From JBEKHI01 sp050012355 (GTDB lineage Bacteria > Actinomycetota > Actinomycetes > Streptosporangiales > Streptosporangiaceae), in assembly GCA_050012355.1 (NCBI GenBank), contig JBEKHI010000013.1:1-44267 (forward strand): a DNA stretch of 44,267 nucleotides, in the 5' to 3' direction. The notes under the pieces were generated by a model. That model was not told the DNA's origin and did no database searches. It saw nothing but the letters and a program-made list of their open reading frames with translations. Every line of letters begins with the position of its first letter. The first letter of the stretch is position 1. This document shows positions 1 through 8,537 of the stretch, one piece after another. The translations under genes were made by a program, and so were the position numbers.

Positions 1-25
1 GCCGAGATGAGAAGAATGTGACGAT

Positions 26-388
26 ATGAAGTACATGCTGCTGATCTACAACAACCAGTCCGTCTACCAGGACTTGCCGGAGGAGGAGCGTCAGGCGCTG
101 TTCGCCGACGTCGACGCGATCATGACCGAGCTCAAGGAATCGGGTGAGCTGCTGGGCAGCATGGCGCTCGCGGACCAGTCGCTGAGCAAGACCGTGCGGG
201 TACGGGACGGCGTGATCGAGACCACCGATGGCCCGTTCGCGGAGGCAAAGGAACAGTTCGCCGGCTATCTCGCCATCGACTGCGAGACCCCCGAGCGCGC
301 CCTCGAGATCGCTGCCCGCTGGCCGGACGCGAAGTACTTCGCGATGGAGGTCCGCCCGGTCATGTACGACTCCGGGGCCGACATCTGA
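26..388 (+). CDS. YCII-related (DGPF) domain protein
   Basis: A 120-residue protein of the YCII/DGPF type. It opens with a KYMLLIYNN strand, carries the TTDGPFAEAKEQ segment that names the DGPF group, and ends in the conserved REV/EVRPV-like strand (MEVRPVM). The length is normal for a single-domain member. The family has a ferredoxin-like fold and is very often encoded directly before an ECF sigma factor with a long C-terminal domain, as here; its biochemical role is not settled. The stop codon overlaps the proposed start of the sigma factor, so the two are probably translationally coupled. Only a weak purine-rich stretch precedes the ATG. Assignment to the family is firm; the function is unknown. 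Confidence 0.9.
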   Translation: MKYMLLIYNNQSVYQDLPEEERQALFADVDAIMTELKESGELLGSMALADQSLSKTVRVRDGVIETTDGPFAEAKEQFAGYLAIDCETPERALEIAARWPDAKYFAMEVRPVMYDSGADI

Positions 389-1632
389 CCGGGCCCAATG
401 CCGGTGAGGACCTGCTCCGCCAGCTGGCGCCGCAGGTCCTAGGCACGCTGATTCGGCGTTATGGTCACTTTGATGAATGTGAGGACGCCGTACAGGAGGC
501 GCTCCTAGCGGCGGCCGTTCAATGGCCCGCCGATGGCATCCCCGCCCATCCGCGAAGCTGGCTCATCACCGTGGCCGCGCGGCGGCTGATCGACCAGTGG
601 CGCAGCGACGACGCGCGGCGCAACCGGGAGATCACCGCTGCTGGCGGGATGCCCGACGCCGCGCCGGCCGCGGATCACCAGGACGCCTACGATGACACGC
701 TTAGCCTGCTGTTCCTGTGTTGTCAGCCAGAATTGTCGGAGGCCTCGCAGGTGTCGCTCACGCTACGCGCGGTGGGCGGTCTGACAACCGCGCAGATCGC
801 GCGGGCGTTCCTGGTGCCAGAATCCACGATGGCCCAGCGCATCGTCCGGGCCAAGCAGCGGCTCAAGGCCAGCGGCGCCCGGCTGACCCAGGGCTCGCGG
901 GAACTGGCACCGGTCTTGCATGTGCTGTACCTGATCTTCAACGAGGGCTACACGTCCAGCGGCGGCCCTAGCCTCGGCGACAGTGAGCTGACCGGTGAGG
1001 CGATCAGGCTCACCCGTGTCGTGCACAGGTTGCTGCCTGACGACGGCGAGGTGACGGGGCTGCTGGCGCTCATGCTGCTCACCGACGCGCGGCGGGCGGC
1101 ACGTACCCGGCCAGACGGCGGGCTGATCCCGCTCGCCGAACAAGACCGGACCGCGTGGGACGCGGCGGCGATCAGGGAAGGCACCGAGCTGATCACCGGC
1201 GCTCTGGCCGCGGCGCCGATCGGACCGTACCAGCTGGAGGCCGCGATCGCGGCCGTCCATGATGAGGCCGCGGTCGCCTCGGACACCGACTGGCGGCAGA
1301 TCCTGGCGTTGTACCGGGTGCTGGAACGCGTCAAGCCATCGCCGGTGGTGCGGCTCAACCTGGCCGTGGCCGCCGCCATGGTCAATGGCCCTCAGATCGG
1401 TCTTGACCTGCTCGCCAGCCTGGACGCGGACCAGCGGATGGCCGGATACCACCGCGTCGCCGCCGTACGCGGTCATCTGCTGGAAATGGCCGGGGAGCAC
1501 GACGCCGCCCGCGCCAGCTACCTGCTCGCCGCCCGGCGCACCACCAGCCTCCCCGAGCAGCGCTACCTCGAATCCCGGGCCGCGCGCCTCACACTTCCCG
1601 GGCGAGTCTCGTCGGATGGGGTGACGACTTAA
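385..1632 (+). CDS. ECF-type RNA polymerase sigma factor with long C-terminal domain, probable CTG start
   Basis: A 415-residue extracytoplasmic-function sigma factor of the group paired with YCII proteins. Region 2 spans about residues 8-75 (EDLLRQLAPQVLG, then YGHFDECEDAVQEALLAA). Region 4 spans about 112-170 (LTTAQIARAFLVPESTMAQR as recognition helices), followed by the long alpha-helical domain typical of this group (FNEGYTSS near residue 190). In this frame there is no ATG, GTG or TTG between the stop at 145-147 and a GTG at 571, which would delete most of region 2. The CTG at 385 overlaps the upstream TGA (CTGA) and gives an N-terminus beginning MTGPNAGEDLLR, the expected place for the family. 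I infer a CTG start coupled to the YCII gene. A mutated start codon or a sequence error is the alternative. Confidence 0.85.
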   Translation: MTGPNAGEDLLRQLAPQVLGTLIRRYGHFDECEDAVQEALLAAAVQWPADGIPAHPRSWLITVAARRLIDQWRSDDARRNREITAAGGMPDAAPAADHQDAYDDTLSLLFLCCQPELSEASQVSLTLRAVGGLTTAQIARAFLVPESTMAQRIVRAKQRLKASGARLTQGSRELAPVLHVLYLIFNEGYTSSGGPSLGDSELTGEAIRLTRVVHRLLPDDGEVTGLLALMLLTDARRAARTRPDGGLIPLAEQDRTAWDAAAIREGTELITGALAAAPIGPYQLEAAIAAVHDEAAVASDTDWRQILALYRVLERVKPSPVVRLNLAVAAAMVNGPQIGLDLLASLDADQRMAGYHRVAAVRGHLLEMAGEHDAARASYLLAARRTTSLPEQRYLESRAARLTLPGRVSSDGVTT

Positions 1633-1650
1633 GACGCGCAGGAGGTAATC

Positions 1651-2169
1651 ATGCTGGCTTTGCTTGCGGACGGGACGCTGGCCGGGAAGTGGGCGCTGGA
1701 TCCGGACGTGTCCAGTATCCGGTTCAAGAGCAGGAGCGTGTTCGGTCTAGTTCCGGTGAGCGGCGTGTTCCGCGAGGTCAGCGGGGGCGGCACCATCTCT
1801 CCCGACGGCGAGGTCAGCGGCGCCATCACGGTGGCCGCCGGGTCCGTTGACACCAAGCACGCCAAGCGCGACAAGCACCTGCGCTCGGCTGACTTCTTCG
1901 ACAGCGACGGCAGTCCGGACATCACCTTCACCACCGATGGTGTCCGGCCGTCTGGTGAGGGTGTGACCGTGACCGGCACGCTGACGATCCGCGGCCGCAC
2001 CCGGCCGCTGTCTTTCGACGCCGCGGTGGCCGTGCATGGCGGTGCGGAGATCTGGCTGGATGGCTCGGTCCGCGTCAACCGGGCCGACTTCGGTATCACC
2101 TGGAACGCGCTAGGCATGGTCTCGATGGACAACGCCATCACCATCCACGCCGTGTTCACCCGGCGGTGA
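1651..2169 (+). CDS. YceI family protein
   Basis: A 172-residue YceI-type lipocalin-like beta-barrel. Visible hallmarks are the opening GKWALDPDVSSIRFKSRSVFG, the VDTKHAKRDKHLRSADFFD stretch near residues 68-88, ITFTTDG, and the closing DFGITWNALG. YceI proteins bind isoprenoid-like lipids and are often periplasmic. This one shows no clear signal peptide, as is common in actinobacteria. A strong Shine-Dalgarno sequence, AGGAGGT at 1640-1646, fixes the ATG. It lies 18 bp after the sigma factor, suggesting co-transcription. Its 3' end overlaps that of the convergent HAD gene by 14 bp. Confidence 0.9.
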   Translation: MLALLADGTLAGKWALDPDVSSIRFKSRSVFGLVPVSGVFREVSGGGTISPDGEVSGAITVAAGSVDTKHAKRDKHLRSADFFDSDGSPDITFTTDGVRPSGEGVTVTGTLTIRGRTRPLSFDAAVAVHGGAEIWLDGSVRVNRADFGITWNALGMVSMDNAITIHAVFTRR

Positions 2170-2770
2170 GGAGTTCAAGCAAGGAACCGATGACGCCGGG
2201 GGCGGCCGGCTCGCCGCGCCGGATCTGGACGGCCGTCAGCCCGACGGCCACGGCGCCGTCGCAGTACCTGAGCTGGTCATCGACGAAGACGGCCTCGCTG
2301 GCCGGGACGTTCAGCCGGCCGAGCGCGGCCTGGTAGATCTCGGGCGACGGTTTCGCGTAGCCGAGCTCACAGGACAGGACGTCGGCGTCGACCAGATCGA
2401 GGACACCCAGCCGTTCCAGCATCGGGCGGGTGTCGAAGGTGCAGTTGCTCACCAGCGCGACCGGAATGCCACGCGCCCGCGACTGGAGGAGAAAAGGCAG
2501 CGCGTCGGGAAACAGCCCCGCGTCCTCGGTGTAGACCCGGCGGAAGTCCTCGAACAGGCCGTCGCGCGGCGTCGTGCCGCAGGCCGCGAGTGCCTTGGTC
2601 AGCGCCTCGTCGATCGAGCAGAGCCCGCGGTCCAGATCGGGCAGCAACGGCATCAGTTCCCGGCCGAAGCGATCGGGATCCACTCCGGCGACCTTCGCTA
2701 GTCCGATCTGGCGGGCACCGAAATCGCAGGAGACAAGGGTGTCGTACACATCGACCAGGAACGCGGACAT
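2156..2770 (-). CDS. HAD superfamily hydrolase
   Basis: A 204-residue haloacid-dehalogenase-like hydrolase. Motif I is DVYDTL (nucleophile Asp7; the second Asp of phosphatase-type HADs is Tyr9, as in L-2-haloacid dehalogenase-like members). Motif II is LVSNCTF, the motif III lysine is in YAKPSPEIY, and motif IV is VFVDDQ. The cap domain lies between motifs I and II. I take the ATG at 2770 because the catalytic strand begins directly after it; 20 codons further upstream are open but fall inside an inverted repeat. The substrate cannot be read from sequence. It follows the importer operon on the same strand but is separated from it by a hairpin. Confidence 0.85.
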   Translation of the reverse strand: MSAFLVDVYDTLVSCDFGARQIGLAKVAGVDPDRFGRELMPLLPDLDRGLCSIDEALTKALAACGTTPRDGLFEDFRRVYTEDAGLFPDALPFLLQSRARGIPVALVSNCTFDTRPMLERLGVLDLVDADVLSCELGYAKPSPEIYQAALGRLNVPASEAVFVDDQLRYCDGAVAVGLTAVQIRRGEPAAPGVIGSLLELLTAG

Positions 2771-2791
2771 AAGGACATCATTCCTGGTTGG

Positions 2792-2829
2792 TGCGGCATC
2801 AACCAGACTCTTGCCTGGTTGATGCCGCA
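2792..2829 (-). terminator. Perfect 15-bp inverted repeat downstream of the importer operon
   Basis: TGCGGCATCAACCAG (2792-2806) and CTGGTTGATGCCGCA (2815-2829) are perfect complements with an 8-nt loop. The hairpin begins 31 bp after the lipoprotein gene and ends 21 bp before the HAD start. No T-run follows on the minus strand, as is common for actinobacterial terminators. A related copy of the right arm (CTGGTTGGTGCGGCATC, 2785-2801) overlaps the left arm, so an operator is also possible. Confidence 0.5.
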
Positions 2830-2859
2830 TCCACCATGATCAACTCCGCGTCGCTGGGG

Positions 2860-4557
2860 TCAGCTGACGGGCTTGAGGTGCAGGATAACCACCTCGTCGG
2901 TGCCGGTGTCCGAGCTGTTGTTGGAGCCCGAGGGCTGGCCTGAGTCGTACGGGTTGGCCGCGGTGGGCCAGCCCGTGTAGTGCTGCGAGTTGTACTCGAA
3001 CCAGTCGGAGGCCGTCGTGGTCGGGATGATTGGCACGTTGTCCGCCACGTACTGCTCGAGCGGGACCAGGTCCTGGGCCTGTTCGGCGGTGGTGGCGGCG
3101 CTCGCTACCGTGTTGATCTCGGAGTCCACCGTCGGGTTGTCGAGCCGCTCGTAGTCACCGGTCGCGTTGTTGGCGCTGGCTCCGGTGGCGAGCGAACTGT
3201 CGAGCCAGTTCTGGTACATGTTGTACGGGGTCAGGCCGCCGGAGGCCCAGTGCAGCGTGAGCTGGAAGTCGCCGTCGGCGATGTCGCTGGTCCAGGCGTT
3301 GGTCGAGATCCCGTCGAACGTGGCGTCGATACCCGCGGCGCGCAGTTCCTGCGCGATGAGCGAGTCGTCGGCCGCGTAGTCGGTGTAGGCGGAGGGGTCG
3401 GTGAGCGTCAGCGAGACGGTCTGGCCGCCCTTCTCGAAGAAGCCGTTGCTCCCCTTGGTGTACCCGGCGTTCTCCAGCACCTTCTCCGCCGACGCCACGT
3501 TCGCGGCGGCCGAGTTGCTCTGCGACGCGATCGAGCCAGTGCTCCACGCCGAGTAGGTGGGCAGTGTCAGGCCGTCGGCGGTGGTCACCGGCGATTCCAG
3601 CCCCGACTCGCCCTCATCGGCGATCAGCGTTCTGTCGATCGCGTCGCTGATCGCCTGCCGCACCGGCAGCTGGTTGGTCGGCCACTTGGTGAGGTTCGGG
3701 AACAGCGCGTTCGTGCTGCCCGGGGCCTCCCAGTAGTGGTGAGTGGCCGGATTGGTGTCGATAAAGCTCTTCTGCAGGCCGGGTATGTAGTTACCCGTCC
3801 AGTCGATCGTTCCGGAGAACAGGGCGCTCAGCGCACCCGTGTTAGAGGTGTACGCCGGGAAGTAGACCTTCGGCACGCTCACCGACTGCCAGTAGTACGG
3901 GTTCTTCTTCAGCGTGATGCCCTGTGAGGTGAACGTGTCCAGCGTGTAGGGGCCGGTGCCCACCGGGTTGGTGTCGGTGTAGTTCGCGGGGTTGCCGACC
4001 TTCGACCACACCGCCTCGGGCAGGATCGCCTGGCCCGCGATGTACTGCAGGTTGGCGTACTGCGCGGTCGGGAAGGTGAGCGTCACGTTGTTGCCGGAGG
4101 AGCTGACGCTGCTGATGTCCAGGCCGTTCAGGTTCAGCGTGGGGTTGGCCTTCACCAGATTGTAGGTGAACACCACGTCGGCCGGCGTGAGCGCTGTCCC
4201 GTTGCTCCACTTCACGCCCTGGCGAATCGCGAAGGTGATCGATTTGCCGCCGTTACCCCAGGAGTATGAGGTTGCCAGCCACGGGTAGTATTTGGGCGGC
4301 GAGGCAATGTCGAATTGAATGAGCGGTTCATAAATGAGACCTGTCACGCCCATCGCGTACGCCGCCTGAGTGGTGGCGTACGGGTTGAAGTCCTGAGTGA
4401 TGGTGGTCTCGGGTGAGCTCTCCATCACCAGTGTGGCGCCCGTGCTGCTGGTGCCGGAACTGGCCCCGCCGCTCGAGCTGGCACTCGAGCACGCGGCGAC
4501 ACCGGTCGCCAGCAGCGCGGCTACGCCAATAGCTAGGAACCGTCTTTGGTTCTTCAT
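2860..4557 (-). CDS. ABC transporter substrate-binding lipoprotein, SBP_bac_5 (oligopeptide/oligosaccharide) family
   Basis: A 565-residue extracellular solute receptor. A basic N-terminus and hydrophobic stretch end in the lipobox VAAC with Cys23 as the lipidation site, followed by a Ser/Gly-rich linker. The body has family-5 features: LIYEPLIQFD, a W-S-N-G-T-ALTPADVVFT segment near residues 125-140, TGPY, and a VRQAISDAIDR segment. I chose the ATG at 4557 over longer frames because the signal peptide begins there, AAAGGAAG precedes it, and it overlaps the ATPase stop as ATGA. Family-5 receptors bind peptides, nickel or oligosaccharides. The divergent beta-glucosidase and LacI repressor favour beta-glucosides, which is inference. 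Confidence 0.92.
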   Translation of the reverse strand: MKNQRRFLAIGVAALLATGVAACSSASSSGGASSGTSSTGATLVMESSPETTITQDFNPYATTQAAYAMGVTGLIYEPLIQFDIASPPKYYPWLATSYSWGNGGKSITFAIRQGVKWSNGTALTPADVVFTYNLVKANPTLNLNGLDISSVSSSGNNVTLTFPTAQYANLQYIAGQAILPEAVWSKVGNPANYTDTNPVGTGPYTLDTFTSQGITLKKNPYYWQSVSVPKVYFPAYTSNTGALSALFSGTIDWTGNYIPGLQKSFIDTNPATHHYWEAPGSTNALFPNLTKWPTNQLPVRQAISDAIDRTLIADEGESGLESPVTTADGLTLPTYSAWSTGSIASQSNSAAANVASAEKVLENAGYTKGSNGFFEKGGQTVSLTLTDPSAYTDYAADDSLIAQELRAAGIDATFDGISTNAWTSDIADGDFQLTLHWASGGLTPYNMYQNWLDSSLATGASANNATGDYERLDNPTVDSEINTVASAATTAEQAQDLVPLEQYVADNVPIIPTTTASDWFEYNSQHYTGWPTAANPYDSGQPSGSNNSSDTGTDEVVILHLKPVS

Positions 4558-5546
4558 GCGTCGCTTCCTTTCTTTATCGGTTCGGGTACAACGTCGAGGT
4601 GCCAGCAGGCCGCCGCCCGGGTCTCCGAGAGCGGCTCGAGCGGTGGCACGGCCTTGCGGCACTTGTCAGTGACGAGCGGGCACCTGGTGCTGAACGGGCA
4701 GCCGGTCGCGGCGGCCGCAGGGGCACCGAGCACCTTCGGCGGTCGCTCGCCGAGGTTGTCGGGGTCGGGCGCGGACGCGATCAGCAGTTGGGTGTACGGA
4801 TGCCTGGGCTGCTGGGTGACGTCCTCGGCGGGGCCACGTTCCACGACCTGGCCGGCGAACATCACCAGCACCTCGTCGGCGAAATAGCGGGCCGACGCGA
4901 TGTCATGCGTGATGTACAGCAGCGCGAGATGCAGCCGCTCCCGCAGGTCGTTCAGCAGGCTCAGCATCTCGAGCCGGATCGAAACGTCCAGCATGGACAC
5001 CGGCTCGTCGGCCAGCAGCACGCTGGGCCGGGCGGCGAGCGCGCGGGCGAACGAGACCCGCTGTCGCTGACCGCCGGACATCTCGTGTGGGTACTTGGCC
5101 AGGAACGACTCGGGCGGGGTCAGGCTGACCTGCTCCATCAGCTCGCGCAGCGTCTCCTCGACGTTCGCTCCCTTGTCGTGCATCTTGACCGGTCGCGACA
5201 CGCTGTAGCGGACGGTATGCACCGGGTTGAGCGATGCGAACGGGTCCTGGAACACGTACTGGACCTGGCTCTTGTACTCGCGGAACCGCAGGCTGTTCAC
5301 CGGGGTGCCGTCGAGCTCGATGCGGCCCGCGGTCGGGCGTTCCTGCCGCGCGAGTAGCCGGGCGACGGTTGACTTGCCAGACCCGCTCTCTCCGACCAGC
5401 GCCACCACGGCGCCCTGGTACAGGCTGAGCGAGACGTCGCGGACCGCGTGCACGATCTGACCGCGGCCGATCTTGAAGTCCTTGCTGAGGCCGGTCGCCT
5501 CCAGCGCGAGCGGGCCGCGAGCCGCCGCGGCCGACGTCGTGACCAT
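4554..5546 (-). CDS. Oligopeptide/oligosaccharide ABC transporter ATPase, OppF/DppF type
   Basis: A 330-residue ATP-binding subunit. Walker A GESGSGKST is at 52-60, the signature MSGGQRQRVSFARAL is in the middle, Walker B VLLADEPVS follows, then the switch histidine in YITHDI. The C-terminal Opp/Dpp motif is present (GCPFSTRCPLVTDKC), a cysteine-rich region that holds an iron-sulfur site in some relatives. The ATG at 5546 is preceded by GGAGG (in GACGGAGGCGCGG). It starts inside the 3' end of the open frame of the partner ATPase. Its own TGA overlaps the lipoprotein ATG. It pairs with the OppD-type subunit to power the importer. Confidence 0.92.
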   Translation of the reverse strand: MVTTSAAAARGPLALEATGLSKDFKIGRGQIVHAVRDVSLSLYQGAVVALVGESGSGKSTVARLLARQERPTAGRIELDGTPVNSLRFREYKSQVQYVFQDPFASLNPVHTVRYSVSRPVKMHDKGANVEETLRELMEQVSLTPPESFLAKYPHEMSGGQRQRVSFARALAARPSVLLADEPVSMLDVSIRLEMLSLLNDLRERLHLALLYITHDIASARYFADEVLVMFAGQVVERGPAEDVTQQPRHPYTQLLIASAPDPDNLGERPPKVLGAPAAAATGCPFSTRCPLVTDKCRKAVPPLEPLSETRAAACWHLDVVPEPIKKGSDA

Positions 5547-6586
5547 AATGACCGCGCCTCCGTCTCGACGACCTCGGGAGCCGGGGTGTCCGGCCCCACG
5601 AACGGGCAGGCGGTCCGGTGCTCCGGGTCGTCGGAGCCGGTTACCGGCAGCAGGCTCATGTCCACTTCCTCGCACGCCGACGTGCCATAGCCGCATCGGG
5701 GCAGGAACGGGCAGCCGGGCGGCAGGTTGCGCGGGTCCGGCGGCGATCCGGGTATCCCGGCCAGCTCACGACGCGGGCCGTGCAGCGACGGGAACGAGTT
5801 CAGCAGTCCCCTGGTGTAGGGATGAGCGGGCTCGTAGTGCAGCTCGCGCGATGTTCCGGTCTCCAGTAGCCGTCCCGCGTACATCACGGCGATCCGGTCG
5901 GCCAGCTCGAGCAGCAGCGACAGGTCATGGGTGATGAACAAGATCGCGAACCCCAGCCGCTCCCGCAGCTCGGCGATCTGGGCGAGGATGTCGCGCTGGA
6001 CCACCACGTCGAGCGCGGTGGTCGGCTCGTCCATGATGATGACCTCGGGATCGGTGGCCAGCGCCATCGCGATCATCACCCGCTGCCGCATCCCGCCGGA
6101 CAGCTGGTGCGGGAAACCACGCAGCCGGCTCCGCGGGATCCCGACCAGGTCTAGCAACGACGCCGCCTTGTCATCGGCGTCGGAGCGCGACATGTCCATG
6201 TGGGCGTGGATCGCGTCGGTGAGCTGTGCGCGAATCGACAGCACCGGGTTCAAGGCGTTCATCGCGCTCTGGAACACGATGGCGATCTCCCGCCAGCGCA
6301 GCTGCCGCAGCCCCTCACCGTCCAGCTGAAGGACGTCCATTGAGGAAAAGCCAGACCGCTGGCCGTTGTACCGCACGCTGCCGCCGGTGATCACCGCCGG
6401 AGGCCGCAGCAAGCGGCAGGATCCGTAGGCGAGGGTGGACTTGCCCGAGCCGCTCTCCCCCGCCAGGCCGACCACCTCCCCTGGGTACAGGGACAGGCTC
6501 ACCTGGTCGACGGCGCGCACGTCTTTCTCCCCGGACGGGCTCCGGTAGGCGACAGAGAAATCGGTGATCTCAAGGACGGGTTTCAT
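5297..6586 (-). CDS. Oligopeptide/oligosaccharide ABC transporter ATPase, OppD/DppD type, with unusual 3' extension
   Basis: ATP-binding subunit with Walker A GESGSGKST at 43-51, Q-loop VFQSAMNALNPV, signature LSGGMRQRVMIAMAL, Walker B VIIMDEPTTALD, switch FITHDLSLLL, and the Opp C-terminal cysteine motif (PPGCPFLPRCGYGTSAC). The conserved part ends near residue 330 (TACPFVG), the usual length. No stop follows: the frame continues to 5297, giving 429 residues and overlapping the first 250 bp of the OppF-type gene in another frame. The extra tail (from about residue 347) is arginine-rich and reads as OppF out of frame. Either a frameshift or a lost stop has occurred, or the protein carries a non-conserved tail. 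The start overlaps the permease stop as ATGA. Confidence 0.85.
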   Translation of the reverse strand: MKPVLEITDFSVAYRSPSGEKDVRAVDQVSLSLYPGEVVGLAGESGSGKSTLAYGSCRLLRPPAVITGGSVRYNGQRSGFSSMDVLQLDGEGLRQLRWREIAIVFQSAMNALNPVLSIRAQLTDAIHAHMDMSRSDADDKAASLLDLVGIPRSRLRGFPHQLSGGMRQRVMIAMALATDPEVIIMDEPTTALDVVVQRDILAQIAELRERLGFAILFITHDLSLLLELADRIAVMYAGRLLETGTSRELHYEPAHPYTRGLLNSFPSLHGPRRELAGIPGSPPDPRNLPPGCPFLPRCGYGTSACEEVDMSLLPVTGSDDPEHRTACPFVGPDTPAPEVVETEARSLWSRRRPRRLAARSRWRRPASARTSRSAAVRSCTRSATSRSACTRAPWWRWSERAGLASQPSPGYSRGRNARPRAASSSTAPR

Positions 6587-7530
6587 TTGTCGCCGCCGAT
6601 CAGAACGGGGGTCGGATCGGCTGGCCGCGCCTTGGTTATCGCCGCGTCGCGCAGCCGGGGGTTGGCGAGTTCGTCGATCCCGGTATTCAGCAGCACCAGG
6701 CCGGTTCCGATCAGCGCCACCGCCAGCCCCGGCGGCACGAACCACCACCACGCACCGAGTTGCAGGGCCTGATCGCTCTCCGCCCAGTAGAGCATCGTGC
6801 CCAGGCTCCAGCTGTTGAGGTCGGCGAGGCCGACGAAGGCCAGCGCCACCGACGCGCCGATCGCGTACAGCACGGTGTTGACGAAGCTGGCGGCGATCAG
6901 GCTGACTTCGTTGGGCACGATCTCGAAGAGCAGGATCCGCCAGGTCCGCTCGCCGGTTTCCCGCGCCGCCGAGACGAAGTCGCGGTTGCGCAACGCCAGG
7001 GTCTGCGCCCGCAACAACCGCGCGCCCCATGGCCAGCCAAGCACGCTCAGCACCACAATCATCGGCGTCTGGCCGCTGCGCGACAGGTAGCCGAGCAGGA
7101 TGATCAGCAGCGGCAGCGCCGGGATGACGAGGAAGACGTTAGATACCAGGGACAGCAGCTCGTCCCAGGCGCCGCCCAGGTAACCGGCCGCCACCCCCAC
7201 GATCACCGCCGCGATGGTGGCCAGCACGCCGACGATGACCGCCAGCACCAGCGTGAGCCGGATCCCGTACAGCAGCTGGGACAGCACGTCCTGCCCGGTC
7301 TGGGTGGTGCCGAGCAGGTGCTGCAGGCTCGGGGCGTTCATCGAGAGGGCCGGGTTGGGGTTCTGGAAGGTCGGGTCGTACGGCGCGACCATCGGGCCGA
7401 TGACCCCGGCGATGACGAACGCGGCGAGTAGCACCGCTCCGGCGCGTGCCTTGGTCGGCATCCGCCGCCAGCGTCCGGGACGGGCGTCGGCCTTGCCCGC
7501 GGCCGTGACTACGGGCAGCGCCACGCTCAC
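6583..7530 (-). CDS. ABC transporter permease, OppC/DppC type
   Basis: A 315-residue inner-membrane permease. After a basic cytoplasmic N-terminus there is a first membrane helix (VLLAAFVIAGVIGPMVAPYDP) and the periplasmic HLLGTTQTGQDVLSQLLYG motif typical of OppC, which binds the receptor. Five more helices follow, with the cytoplasmic EAA-type loop (RDFVSAARETGERTWRIL) that contacts the ATPases. The GTG start at 7530 overlaps the OppB-type stop as GTGA; longer in-frame starts lie inside that gene and are unlikely. The stop overlaps the next ATG as ATGA, so the operon is tightly coupled. Confidence 0.9.
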   Translation of the reverse strand: MSVALPVVTAAGKADARPGRWRRMPTKARAGAVLLAAFVIAGVIGPMVAPYDPTFQNPNPALSMNAPSLQHLLGTTQTGQDVLSQLLYGIRLTLVLAVIVGVLATIAAVIVGVAAGYLGGAWDELLSLVSNVFLVIPALPLLIILLGYLSRSGQTPMIVVLSVLGWPWGARLLRAQTLALRNRDFVSAARETGERTWRILLFEIVPNEVSLIAASFVNTVLYAIGASVALAFVGLADLNSWSLGTMLYWAESDQALQLGAWWWFVPPGLAVALIGTGLVLLNTGIDELANPRLRDAAITKARPADPTPVLIGGDK

Positions 7531-8513
7531 CTGGTCACCGCCCCGGCTCGGGTCCGCGGATCGACGAGCACGATGACCACATCGACGACCATGTTGGCCA
7601 GTAGCACCGCGAACGTGATCACCAGGAAGATCGCTTGCATCATCGGGAAGTCGTCCGAGGTCACCGCGTTCAGCAGCAGTAGCCCGATCCCGGGATAGGC
7701 GAACACGATCTCCATCACGATCGCGCCCGAGATCACGAAGCCCAAGGCGAGGCCGAAACCCTGCAACTGCGGCAGCAGCGCATTGCGCGCCGCGTAGGTG
7801 AAGATGACCCGGTGGCTCCTCAGCCCCTTGGCCTGCGCCGCCACCACGTAATCCTCTCCGGTGGTGGTGATCATGACGTTGCGCATCTGCAGCATCCAGC
7901 CAGCCACCGAGGTGATCACGATGGTGAACGCCGGCAGTATCGAGTGCTGGATGGCGCTGCCGATGAAGGCCGAGTTCCATCCAGGAACCATGCCCTCGCC
8001 ATAGCCTTGCCCGGTCGGGAACACGTGGGTCTTGATCGCCAGCAGCTCGATCAGGACCAGCGCGAGGAAGAAGTACGGGACCGCCTGGATGAACATCAGC
8101 CCGGGCATCACCCGGTCCAGCCAGCCGCCGCGCAGCCAGCCGGCCATGATGCCGAGCCCGGTGCCGACCACGAACGCGATGACAGTGGCCGTTCCGACCA
8201 AGGTCAGCGTCCACGGGATCGTCGCGTCGAGTATCGAGGACACCGAAGCCGGGTACTGCGAGACGTCGGTACCGAAGTTGAATGTGAGCACGTCACCCAG
8301 GTAGGCGACGTACTGATGCCACAACGAGCCCGCGTGCCCGACCCCTAGTAGCGCCTGCAGCGCCTTGTAGGCCGATGGCTGAAGGCTCGGGAACTTCGCC
8401 ATAATGGCCTGCACGGCGTTACCGGGCATGGCCCGGGGCAGAAAGAAGTTCGCGGTCAGCGCGACCCAGGCCGCTACGACGTAGAAACCCAGGCGGCGGA
8501 GAATGAAGGCCAT
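7527..8513 (-). CDS. ABC transporter permease, OppB/DppB type
   Basis: A 328-residue permease with six predicted membrane helices. The N-terminal helix (RRLGFYVVAAWVALTANFFLPRAMPG) carries the LPRAMPGN stretch common to OppB proteins, which form one half of the translocation pore. The ATPase-contact loop is visible as DYVVAAQAKGLRSHRVIFTY. The ATG is 24 bp after the LacI-type repressor on the same strand, so repressor and transporter probably share a transcript. The GTGA overlap with the OppC-type gene shows continued coupling. Membership of the OppB family is clear; the substrate is inferred only from neighbours. Confidence 0.9.
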   Translation of the reverse strand: MAFILRRLGFYVVAAWVALTANFFLPRAMPGNAVQAIMAKFPSLQPSAYKALQALLGVGHAGSLWHQYVAYLGDVLTFNFGTDVSQYPASVSSILDATIPWTLTLVGTATVIAFVVGTGLGIMAGWLRGGWLDRVMPGLMFIQAVPYFFLALVLIELLAIKTHVFPTGQGYGEGMVPGWNSAFIGSAIQHSILPAFTIVITSVAGWMLQMRNVMITTTGEDYVVAAQAKGLRSHRVIFTYAARNALLPQLQGFGLALGFVISGAIVMEIVFAYPGIGLLLLNAVTSDDFPMMQAIFLVITFAVLLANMVVDVVIVLVDPRTRAGAVTR

Positions 8514-8537
8514 GTACGCTCCGCTCGGAATTGGTGG

